Of a stretch of DNA of 64,000 nucleotides, positions 34,301 through 42,028 are shown one piece after another. The notes beneath the pieces are model-generated. The model was not told where the DNA came from. It ran no database searches and saw only the letters and a program-made list of their open reading frames with translations. Source of the stretch: Palsa-504 sp963795795 (GTDB taxonomy: Bacteria > Actinomycetota > Actinomycetes > Streptosporangiales > Streptosporangiaceae); the NCBI GenBank assembly GCA_963795795.1, contig CAWCJS010000016.1:62001-126000 (forward strand). Direction: 5' to 3'. Numbering within the stretch: position 1 is the stretch's first letter; each line of letters opens with the position of its first letter. A program made the position numbers and the translations under genes.

Positions 34301-34499
34301 AGAGTTCCCCTTCGGTAAAGGCCGCCGTTGCCGTACTGGTGACTCTGACCCCTGCCGTCATGCACCCGGGCTAGCCCTGCTTCTAGCCAGACTGTTTTCT
34401 TCGCGGCACCGATCCGTATAGGGACTTGCGTCACCATGCCTGCGGACCTTCGTCCTCCGAACAGGTGCTGACAGCAGCTGGCCGCACAGGCCAGGACCC

Positions 34500-34645
34500 T
34501 GTCGGCGGCGAGCAGCAGATGGTCGTGCTGGCCCAGGCGCTGATCTCGCAGCCGGCCTACCTGCTCATCGACGAGCTGTCCCTGGGCCTGGCGCCGGTCG
34601 TGGTCAGCCGCCTGATCCCGGTGATCGCGGCGGTCGCCGGCCCGT
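34500..34645 (+). pseudogene. livF internal fragment (signature and Walker B region)
   Basis: The plus strand codes VGGEQQMVVLAQALISQPAYLLIDELSLGLAPVVVSRLIPVIAAVAG, the ABC signature and Walker B region of LivF, with the N-terminal Walker A part missing. It ends at an IS terminal repeat near 34645. Its last native codon is within a few codons of the point where the fragment at 33389 begins. Between 34301 and 34500 no gene is evident apart from the promoter region of the secreted protein. Confidence 0.7.
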
Positions 34646-34868
34646 GTAGCGTGCCAGAACTCGCGCAGAGCATCTGACCTGGGCTTCTACCCTCCGCACT
34701 CGTGCTCTTCGCCTCGCCTACCGCTCATGGTCCGGTTGTTCGGCCGGCTGGCGCTGCTCGCCCGCAGCGACACCTTGAAGGACGTCGAGATCTTGGTGCT
34801 GCGTCGTGAGGTCACGATCCTGCGTGGTCAGGTCGCCCGCCCGAAGCCGCACTGGGCCGACCGGGTCG
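34643..34868 (+). mobile_element. IS remnant, transposase 5' part
   Basis: A degenerate terminal repeat (GTAGCGTGCCAGAAC) is followed by CTGACCTGGGCTTCTA, as at the head of the fuller element at 46554-47729. A transposase start MVRLFGRLALLARSDTLKDVEILVLRREVTILRGQVARPKPHWADR is encoded from 34727, matching the N-terminus of that element's transposase. The sequence breaks off at the C-terminal codons of the convergent glycosyltransferase gene. Confidence 0.75.
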
Positions 34869-37187
34869 GCCACTCACCTTCAGGTGGCCGGCGGCGGCCG
34901 GGGCTGACGAGGACGGCGGCGTGCTCGGGGAGGTGACCGTGGGCGTGACGGTGGCGGAGGGCGTGGCCGTGGCAGTGATAGCGGTCGGGGTCGCCGGTGT
35001 CGGAGAGACTGTCGGGGTCGTCGTGGGGGTCGGGGTCACTGTCGGGGTCGTCGTGGGGGTCGGGGTCACTGTCGGGGTCGGGGTTGCCGTTGGTGTCGAT
35101 GTCGGGGTGGCGGACGGTGTCGGGGCGGGTGTTGTCGCGGCCGGGGACTGGAGCGGGCCGACGAGGCTGGGCCCGGTGATGTGGCGGCCGGTGAGCATCA
35201 GCGCGATCGCGAGCGCCGCCACGGCGGCGACGGCGATCACGCCGCCGGTCGCCATGCCCGTGGCGAATGCGTGGCGATCGCGCCGGTACTCGGTGCGGCG
35301 GCGCTCGCGTAGCCAGGCGGGGAGCGCGGCTCGGCGGGCGGCCCAGCTGTTGAACGGCGCGGCGGCCATGCCGAGCGTGGGCACGAACAGCAGGCCGGCC
35401 AGCAGCGGGCCGCTCAGCGTGCTTGTCTTGGTGAGCGCGCCGGCGATCCCGGCCGCGCCGAAGAGCGCGAGGATGGTCTCCGCCCAGTTGGCGCGCAGCG
35501 CGTGCCACCAGCTGGTCCGCTCGCTGGTCTTCGGGGTGCGCAGGAAGGTGGCCTTCTTGGCGAACAAGGCGAGCACCGAGGCGCGGGCTACCACGAGCGA
35601 GGTGGACTGCCAGATGAAGAACGCGCCGAGCGCGTCGCGCCAGGACGCGCCGGTGCTGCGGCGCAGCAGCGCGATCGCGCGGACTAGGCCGAGCAGGATG
35701 AGAACGGGGACGGCGGCGACAAGGAAGACCGTCAGCTTGCGGAAGAGCTGCCCGCCACCGGTCGCCAGGTTCGCCGCGCCGGCCAGCAGGAAGATCAGGA
35801 ACAGCACTCCGAGCAGGTCGCCGTACCACTGCAGCGCGCCGGACAGGTACGACCAGCGCTGGCTGGCCGACAGGTGGTTCTTTCTCGTCTGCGGGCCGGG
35901 GAGCAGGGACTTCCAGTGCATGCGCAGCAGCTGGATCCCGCCGAAGCACCACCGGTACCGCTGGCCCTTGAGCGCCTCGAACGTCAGCGGCATGATCCCG
36001 CGGCCGCCGGACTCGTCGACCTGCATGCCGGACCAGCCTGCACGGAGCAGCCTGAGCGAGAACTCCGCGTCTTCGGTGATGCACCATTCGTTCCAGCCGC
36101 CGAGCTCGTCGAGAGCGACCCTCCTGATCAGGCCCATGGTGCCTGCGAAGATCGCGCCGTCGCGTTCGTTCCTTGAGGGCTGGGAGACGGCGAAGAAGTA
36201 CTCGTAGGAGTAGTAGAGCCGCCGGTAGTAGCGGGCCTGCTGCCAGTCGCGGTAATCCTGCGGTGCCTGCACGAACCCGATCCACGGGTCGGCGAAGAGT
36301 GGCACGCAGTCACGCAGCCAGGCCGGCTCGACCTGGTAGTCGGAGTCGACAACGCCGATGATCTCGGCGTCCGGGTGAGTGAGGTGCCGTAGCGCGTAGT
36401 TGAGCGCGCCCGACTTGTAGCCGGGCCAGTTCTCCAGGTGCTTGAACGTGACGTGGTGCCGTCGGCACCACGACTCGACCGGGCGCCATAGCGACTCGTC
36501 GTCGGTATTGTCGTCGACGAGGACGATCTGCACCCGGGGATAGTCGAGCCGCAGCAGCGCGCGGAGCGTGTCGATGACCATGCCCGGCGGCTCGTTGTGC
36601 GCCGGGACGTGCACGCTGACCAGCGGCGGAGCGTTAACGGGCGCCGGGCCTACCGCCCGCAGCATCGCGGTGGGCACCCGCTGGCGCGGGTCAAGCGGGG
36701 CGCGCCTGCGGTGCCAGTGCTCTGTGCCGAGCGCGTCGCACAGTTCCCACAGGTAAGCGCAGGACATCAGCGCGGCGACCACCTCGAGGCACCACAGCAG
36801 CACGCCGCCAGCCGTGCTCGCCGCGCCGAGGTGGCTGGCGAAGGTCCACTCAAGCGCATACACCAGGTAGACCGCGAAGAGGAAAGTAGACGACGCCCAG
36901 CACAGGTGCGCCCGCGCCGACCAGTTCCTGGTGACCGGGAGCCAGAGCAGGCCGGCCACCACCAGGGCCGCTCCCCCGATGATGACGTTGACGTCCGTCG
37001 CCTTCAGCAGGTACAGCACGCCGGCCGCCGCGGCGGCGAGCACCGCGGACCCGGCCACAGCCAGGATGACCCGCCACGCCGCCGCCCAGGCGCCCGCGGC
37101 ACGCTCATGGAGCCGGACCGGCAGGAAAAGCGCGGCGGAGCCGAGCAGCGCGGCGACGATCCCGGCAATGACCAGTGCCTCAAGCAT
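34812..37187 (-). CDS. Cellulose-synthase-like GT2 glycosyltransferase with Thr/Pro-repeat tail
   Basis: A 791-residue membrane glycosyltransferase. Four N-terminal helices precede the GT-A domain, which shows DDN (225-227), DSD (281-283), TED (371-373) and the processivity motif QRYRW (409-413), the full set for beta-glycan synthases. Further helices follow to about residue 680. The tail is a degenerate TP repeat (TPTPTVTPTPTTTPTVTP...) of about 65 residues coded by tandem DNA repeats at 35000-35100. The last 20 or so residues are encoded by IS-like DNA, so the native end may be lost. It is preceded by a GH26-type gene and a UDP-glucose pyrophosphorylase gene, suggesting an exopolysaccharide synthase. 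Confidence 0.88.
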   Translation of the reverse strand: MLEALVIAGIVAALLGSAALFLPVRLHERAAGAWAAAWRVILAVAGSAVLAAAAAGVLYLLKATDVNVIIGGAALVVAGLLWLPVTRNWSARAHLCWASSTFLFAVYLVYALEWTFASHLGAASTAGGVLLWCLEVVAALMSCAYLWELCDALGTEHWHRRRAPLDPRQRVPTAMLRAVGPAPVNAPPLVSVHVPAHNEPPGMVIDTLRALLRLDYPRVQIVLVDDNTDDESLWRPVESWCRRHHVTFKHLENWPGYKSGALNYALRHLTHPDAEIIGVVDSDYQVEPAWLRDCVPLFADPWIGFVQAPQDYRDWQQARYYRRLYYSYEYFFAVSQPSRNERDGAIFAGTMGLIRRVALDELGGWNEWCITEDAEFSLRLLRAGWSGMQVDESGGRGIMPLTFEALKGQRYRWCFGGIQLLRMHWKSLLPGPQTRKNHLSASQRWSYLSGALQWYGDLLGVLFLIFLLAGAANLATGGGQLFRKLTVFLVAAVPVLILLGLVRAIALLRRSTGASWRDALGAFFIWQSTSLVVARASVLALFAKKATFLRTPKTSERTSWWHALRANWAETILALFGAAGIAGALTKTSTLSGPLLAGLLFVPTLGMAAAPFNSWAARRAALPAWLRERRRTEYRRDRHAFATGMATGGVIAVAAVAALAIALMLTGRHITGPSLVGPLQSPAATTPAPTPSATPTSTPTATPTPTVTPTPTTTPTVTPTPTTTPTVSPTPATPTAITATATPSATVTPTVTSPSTPPSSSAPAAAGHLKVSGRPGRPSAASGGRPDHAGS

Positions 37188-37331
37188 GAAAGCCTCTCAG
37201 CGTCGGAAAGGTCACTTCCAGTCTGGTCCCGTACCGCCAGATGGAGATGTGCCGTAGGTCCCGATTTAATGACGCAATTTCCCGGTTTGGCGCGAGGCGG
37301 CCCGGCCAAGCGGCAGCCGCGACGCTCGGGC

Positions 37332-38258
37332 TCACGCGCCCAGGTACGTCGCCACCGCCGCGGTGAACGCCGCGAGGGCGTCCGGGTCGTCTTCGAGACG
37401 CCAGTCTTGGTGGTAAAGGCCCGCGTGCTGCGCCTCGTCGAACCAGACCACCCCGGCGAGACGCTCCCCGCGGACGCCCGCCAACAGCGCGTCGATCTGG
37501 CTCTCCCGGTCCGAGGTGGTGCCCACAGCGGTCTCGGCGATCAGCAGCGGTGCGCTGCTGAACCCGCGGATGTCCGCGATGGTCGAGCCGAACACCGAGC
37601 CGAAGGTATCCGTGGCCTGGTAGTAATAGCCGTCGACACCGGTCCAGCTGACCCACGCCGCGCCCGGCCACCACCGGCTCAGCGAGCTTGCCGCCCCTTC
37701 CCCTTCGATGGAGTTGACCGCCCACAGCCAGGTGACGTTGGCTGCTCCCGCAGCGCGGAAGACCCGCACGACGTGCCGCCAGGCCGCCACGAACGTCGCG
37801 GGCGGCGTGTGGCCGTCACCCCAGGAATACCAGTTGCCGTTCATCTCGTGCCCGAAGGACAAGATCACCGGATGGCCGAACGCGGCGACGGCGTCAGCGT
37901 AGGAGCGTAGGTAGGCGTCCGAGCCGCCCGCGGCGATGGAGGCAAGCATCACGCCGCTCGGCTGAAGCTGGACGAGCACGTAGGCGCCGTGGTCCCAGGC
38001 CGTCTGCGCGAATGACGTGCTGAACGGGTCGTTCCACGCCGAGTAGTACTCGACGATCCTGGGCTTGATGCCGGTCGCGCCGGTGAACTCCGTGATCTCC
38101 GACCAGCTGCCGGGAGATCCGGGTTCGTAGACACCGACCAGCGGGCCTGCCGGGGTGGGGACCGGCGTCAGGGGCTGCTGCGACCTCAGCGGGGTCAGGC
38201 ATCCAGTGGCCGCCAGCAAGACAGTGGCGGCTACCGCCCCGCCCGTGAGCCTTCGCAC
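37332..38258 (-). CDS. GH26-like endo-glycosidase lipoprotein
   Basis: An N-terminal signal with lipobox LAATGC anchors the protein outside the membrane. The catalytic domain resembles glycoside hydrolase family 26 (endo-mannanases and related): acid/base Glu in LSFGHEMNGNWYSWG and nucleophile Glu in LLIAETAVG, with WFDEAQH near the end. GGAGG lies 8 bases before the GTG start. It lies 144 bases upstream of the GT2 gene on the same strand; a secreted endo-glycosidase beside a processive synthase often trims or releases the polymer, as in bacterial cellulose clusters. Confidence 0.85.
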   Translation of the reverse strand: MRRLTGGAVAATVLLAATGCLTPLRSQQPLTPVPTPAGPLVGVYEPGSPGSWSEITEFTGATGIKPRIVEYYSAWNDPFSTSFAQTAWDHGAYVLVQLQPSGVMLASIAAGGSDAYLRSYADAVAAFGHPVILSFGHEMNGNWYSWGDGHTPPATFVAAWRHVVRVFRAAGAANVTWLWAVNSIEGEGAASSLSRWWPGAAWVSWTGVDGYYYQATDTFGSVFGSTIADIRGFSSAPLLIAETAVGTTSDRESQIDALLAGVRGERLAGVVWFDEAQHAGLYHQDWRLEDDPDALAAFTAAVATYLGA

Positions 38259-38478
38259 AACGACGCCTCCACGCGCAGGAAACGCTACGACAATCTGACT
38301 TTATGAACAGCTGCGGCATTACCGCCGATGTGGTTAGCCTCGCCGTGCCGCAACGATCTGAAGCGATCGGCTTCCTCCTTATGAGGCCTGGCGGGGAAGA
38401 TACCAGCCGCGGCCGCTGCTCTAGCCGACACCACCGGACGAGCAGCTGCGTGATCAGTATCCGAGCAGCCGTTCGCTT

Positions 38479-39852
38479 TCATCCGCTGAGTACCTGCCCG
38501 TCCGGGACGTGACGCGGACCGGCCACCCGTACGTCGCCCACGGCCACGACGCCCGCGCCGAAGGTGACGTCGCCGTCGACCTCGAACCGGCGGCAGCGGC
38601 GCAGCGACGGCGCCCCGGCAGGGAACCGCTGCTCGAAGTCGGGCAGCAGTTTGTAATAGTCCTTGTCCAGCGTGACGACGGGCCCCGGGCCCTCGAAGCT
38701 GGACCTCATCTGCCCGTCACTGGTGAGCTCGTAGGCGTCGGAACGCACGACCAGCAGGTCGTCCGTGGTCTTGACCGGGGCGAACCGCGAGCGGGGGACG
38801 TGGACCGCCCTGGCGCCCGGGATCGAGCCGATCGCCGCGCCCATCGCCCATTCGAGCTGGATCACCGGGGTGCTCGCCGGGTCGCGCGGGTCGACCCTCT
38901 CGCGGTTGACGATCAGCGGCAGCGCCGGTGCCGCCGGGTCGGCGGCCTGCAAGTTCCTGAGCGCGCGCAGGTCAATCCAGATGTTGTTGGTGTTGAACCA
39001 GCGCCACCGCTCGACGTCGGTGAACGAGGTATCGCCGTCGGGCACCTGCGCCGTCTCCCGCAGCACCACCCGGCCCCGGTAGCGGGCGAGGTGGCCGCCC
39101 TTGCGGTCGGCCGGCGTGCCGCGCACCGCCTCCAGCGCGAACGGCACCTGCTGCGCGGCCAGCCATGCGGCGATCCGGACGTCGGCGAGCGCGCCGAGGT
39201 TGTCGGAGTTGGACACGAAGGCGTAGCGCAGCCCGGCGCCGAGTAGGGCGTCGAGCGTGCCGGACGCCGCTAGCGCGGTGTAGATGTCGCCGTGCCCCGG
39301 CGGGCACCACTCCAGCTCCGGGTCGGCCGGCCACCGCACCGGCTGCAGGTCATCGGCACGGATCTTCGGCTGGCGGCCCTGCAGGAAATCCAGCGGCACG
39401 CCAGCTACCCGCAGGCCGTCGTAGCGGCGCAGCGCGTCCAGCGAGGGATCACGGGTGGCCGCGGAGTTCATTAGCACCAGCGGCAGCCGGGCACCGTACC
39501 GCTCGCGCAGGGCCAGCACCTGCGTAGCCAGCACATCAAGGAAGCGGGTGCCGGGCTTGACCTCCAGCAGCGACTTCGGCCCCGACAGGCCCATGCTCGT
39601 CCCCAGTCCGCCGTTGAGCTTGACGACTACCAGCCGGCCGAGCACTTCACGGGCCTGGCCGCGTGACGGCCCGGGCAGCTCGTCCAGGCACGGCAGGTCC
39701 CCAAGTGGCTCCAAAACCTCGCCCGGCAAGCCTCCGGCCTGGTGCTCACCCAACTGCAGCAGCCGCCTCCGCAGGGCGGCCAGCTCAGCGGCGCGGACGC
39801 CCCCGGCCTCGGCCTTGGCCAAGACAGCGGCGACATAGCCCGGCGTATTCAC
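38479..39852 (-). CDS. UTP-glucose-1-phosphate uridylyltransferase, eukaryotic (UDPGP) type
   Basis: A 457-residue nucleotidyltransferase with the nucleotide-binding KLNGGLGTSMG, SGPKSLLEV, LVLMNSAAT, PPGHGDIYTAL and FVSNSDNLGA, followed by FNTNNIWIDLRAL. This is the UDPGP family (pfam01704), not the bacterial GalU family. It makes UDP-glucose, the likely donor for the downstream GT2 enzyme. AGGAGA precedes the GTG start at a good distance. A 31-base hairpin lies just upstream. The short C-terminus lacks the full left-handed helix seen in eukaryotic enzymes. Confidence 0.9.
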   Translation of the reverse strand: MNTPGYVAAVLAKAEAGGVRAAELAALRRRLLQLGEHQAGGLPGEVLEPLGDLPCLDELPGPSRGQAREVLGRLVVVKLNGGLGTSMGLSGPKSLLEVKPGTRFLDVLATQVLALRERYGARLPLVLMNSAATRDPSLDALRRYDGLRVAGVPLDFLQGRQPKIRADDLQPVRWPADPELEWCPPGHGDIYTALAASGTLDALLGAGLRYAFVSNSDNLGALADVRIAAWLAAQQVPFALEAVRGTPADRKGGHLARYRGRVVLRETAQVPDGDTSFTDVERWRWFNTNNIWIDLRALRNLQAADPAAPALPLIVNRERVDPRDPASTPVIQLEWAMGAAIGSIPGARAVHVPRSRFAPVKTTDDLLVVRSDAYELTSDGQMRSSFEGPGPVVTLDKDYYKLLPDFEQRFPAGAPSLRRCRRFEVDGDVTFGAGVVAVGDVRVAGPRHVPDGQVLSG

Positions 39853-39870
39853 GCTTTGATTCTCCTATGA

Positions 39871-39901
39871 GCCGGGGCAGCCTCAGCGAAGCTGCCCCGG
39901 C
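39871..39901. terminator. Strong inverted repeat, terminator or 5'-UTR hairpin
   Basis: Arms GCCGGGGCAGC (39871-39881) and GCTGCCCCGGC (39891-39901) pair perfectly around a 9-base loop. It lies 18 bases upstream of the uridylyltransferase start. No T-run follows on either strand. It may be a terminator for an interrupted upstream unit or an attenuator in the leader of the uridylyltransferase gene. Confidence 0.5.
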
Positions 39902-40221
39902 ACTAGGTGGGTGGCCGCCGGACTGGCCTGGCTGCTGGTAACGCCGCGCCCTCAGTGCCGAGCTGCGCACCAAACCGCGCGCGACGCTGCTTCAACCGGC
40001 TGAGGCGGCCGGCGCTCAGAATGGGGAGATCTGTATTCGCTGCGCGAGCACAGGAGGCGAGGATTGGGCAGTTATTCGTGGATCTGAACTCGCGGCGACC
40101 CGACGAATGGTCACGGCGCGTGATGGACTGCCAGATGGGCTGATTGGTCATCGCTTGTCGGGCCGGGAGGTCAGGTAGCCGGAGATCCGCTGCTAGGTTG
40201 TGCGGGTTTTCGGCGGCTCGG

Positions 40222-40826
40222 ACCGGGCGGCGGACGTCCTTCAGGCCGGGCCGCAGTTCCATGACCGGCAGGGTGCGGGCGGCGGTGATGACCGCGGCGG
40301 CCTGGTCCAGGGTCAGGGACTTGGACGGCCGGCCGTGCTGGCCTTTGGGGGTGTCGGCCAGGGCGGCGACGTTGCGGGCGACCAGGTCGTTGGCTTCGGC
40401 GTGCCGGATGGCCCGCTTGAGCGCCAGGTGCCCCATCGTCACCGCGGCGGTGGAGTACCCGGCGGCCATCGCGGCCAGCGCCTGCCGCACGTCGGCCGCC
40501 GATCGTTCGCGGAGTTTCCGGGCGCCGATGACGCCTAGGATCGGCTCGAGCACGTTCTGGTTCTTCTTGACCGTCTTGGGGAGCGGCCCTCCAGCCCGCT
40601 GGCGAGCTAGTCTGCGGCGGCCTGCCGGACGGTGTAATGGGTGTAGCCGGCCTTGGGGGTGATGCCCTTGTCGAGCTGGAGGTGCAGGTCGCGGAGCTGT
40701 CCACCACGGCGGCTTTGGTCGTGCCGCCGACTTTGCAGCGGGTGCGCTTGCCGTCGCCGGCGTAGCCCCGGGTGATCTCGCCGCGCCACAGGCCCGGGCA
40801 GTGCCGGTGGCGTTCCGGGTCGCGGC
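40222..40826 (-). pseudogene. Second integrase remnant (N-terminal two-thirds)
   Basis: Highly similar to 30080-30640 of the first integrase: KTVKKNQNVLEPILGVIGARKLRERSAADVRQALAAMAAGYSTAAVTMGHLALKRAIRHAEANDLVARNVAAL is intact in one frame, while the part closer to the N-terminus is frameshifted. The copy ends at DVRRP, before the catalytic Arg, and at the other end breaks exactly where an acyl-CoA synthetase fragment begins (40826/40827). It is non-functional. Confidence 0.8.
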
Positions 40827-41211
40827 GGCAAGAGCGTCGCTCCGGAAGTCCTGGAAGACCGGCTGCGCACACACTGGCTCATCGAGGACTGCGTCGTCGT
40901 CGGCGACCAGCGACCCTACATCGCTGCCCTCGTCACCGTGGACCAGGCGGCCTTCGCCCGGTGGAAGCGCCGGCAGGGCAAGCCGGCCAGCACGACCACC
41001 GGCGACCTGAGTCAGGACCCGGACCTGCTCGCCGCCGTCCGCGAGGCGGTGGACCAGGCGAACACGGCCGTATCACGCGGAAGCCATCAAGCGGTTCCGC
41101 ATCCTGCCCGGCGCCTTCGCTGTCGGCGATGAGCTGACCCCGACCCAGAAGGTCCGCCGCGACCACGTGCTGGCCGAGTTCGCCGCCGAAGTCGAGGCCC
41201 TCTACTCCTGA
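40827..41211 (+). pseudogene. Long-chain acyl-CoA synthetase C-terminal fragment
   Basis: From the junction the plus strand reads GKSVAPEVLEDRLRTHWLIEDCVVVGDQRPYIAALVTVDQ, the C-terminal subdomain of an AMP-binding synthetase including the catalytic-lysine-side hinge. After NTAVS a one-base deletion near 41075 shifts the frame, and AEAIKRFRILPGAFAVGDELTPTQKVRRDHVLAEF continues to a native TGA at 41209-41211. The large N-terminal adenylation domain is missing. Confidence 0.8.
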
Positions 41212-41429
41212 CCAGCCCCGCCCCCGCAGCACCCCGCCGGCCGGGACAGGCATCAGTACCCAGATCGCGGCGTGGGCCGACCGGCGGCCTGGCACCACGT
41301 GTCTTCGGGAAGCGCCGCCGGACGGGAGCCAGGCGGGAGGCACGGCGGGAGGGTGCGGGCAGGCCGCAGGCCCAGGTCCGCGTATCGTTGTGGATGGGTC
41401 GTCGAGCATCCACCCGGACAGGAGAAGTG

Positions 41430-41885
41430 ATGACGCAGCCTTCCGGTGAGCGTGAGCGCCGGATCGTGGTGGGCGTGGACGGATCGGTCCCCTCGAAGGC
41501 GGCGCTGGCCTGGGCGGTCAAGCAGGCCAGGCTCACCGGCGCGGCGGTGGAGGCAGTGATCGCCTGGGAGTTCCCGGCAACCTACGGTTACCCGGTGCCC
41601 GTACCCTCCGGCATTGACTATGCGGGAATCGCCGCGGAGGTGGTCGCCGACGCCATCGCCGCAGTCTCCAGCCAGGGCGAGCCAGTCAAGATCAGATCGA
41701 TGGTGGCGGAGGGCACCCCGGCTCGGGTGCTGCTGGATGCGTCAGCGGGAGCTGAGCTGCTGGTGGTCGGCAGCCGCGGGCACGGCGGATTCACCGAGGC
41801 CCTGCTCGGCTCGGTCGGCCAGCATTGCGTGCACCATGCCACCTGTCCCGTCGTGGTGATCCGCGACTCGGTGACCGGCCCCTGA
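41430..41885 (+). CDS. Universal stress protein (UspA family)
   Basis: A 151-residue single-domain protein with IVVGVDGSVPSKAALAWAVKQA at the start and the ATP-binding loop VVGSRGHGGFTEALLGSVGQHCVHHATCPVVVI near the end (G-2x-G-9x-G-S/T pattern). ATG at 41430 follows AGGAGAAGTG and is preferred over an in-frame GTG at 41388. An inverted repeat (GTGGATG ... CATCCAC, 41389-41412) lies just upstream. Usp proteins accumulate in stasis and hypoxia, in keeping with the neighbouring genes. Confidence 0.92.
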   Translation: MTQPSGERERRIVVGVDGSVPSKAALAWAVKQARLTGAAVEAVIAWEFPATYGYPVPVPSGIDYAGIAAEVVADAIAAVSSQGEPVKIRSMVAEGTPARVLLDASAGAELLVVGSRGHGGFTEALLGSVGQHCVHHATCPVVVIRDSVTGP

Positions 41886-42028
41886 AGCCCCGTGCCGCAG
41901 CCGGTCAGCCCGGGAGCACGTAGGGGCGGCTCGGCGAAGAACACCACGGCGGATTGCGTTTCCGGGATATCCGCGTAGGGCTCATGCGCAAGGTCCGCCG
42001 ACATCAGGTCGTCGCGCTCCATCCACCA

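Noticed and set aside
34997..35120. Possible CRISPR-like repeat array
   Set aside because: The repeats are short, adjacent and in frame, coding the Thr/Pro tail of the glycosyltransferase; there are no unique spacers.
41618..42022. Minus-strand gene opposite the universal stress protein
   Set aside because: Most of it is antisense to the stress protein coding sequence; the first 45 residues have no recognisable family and no clear ribosome site.
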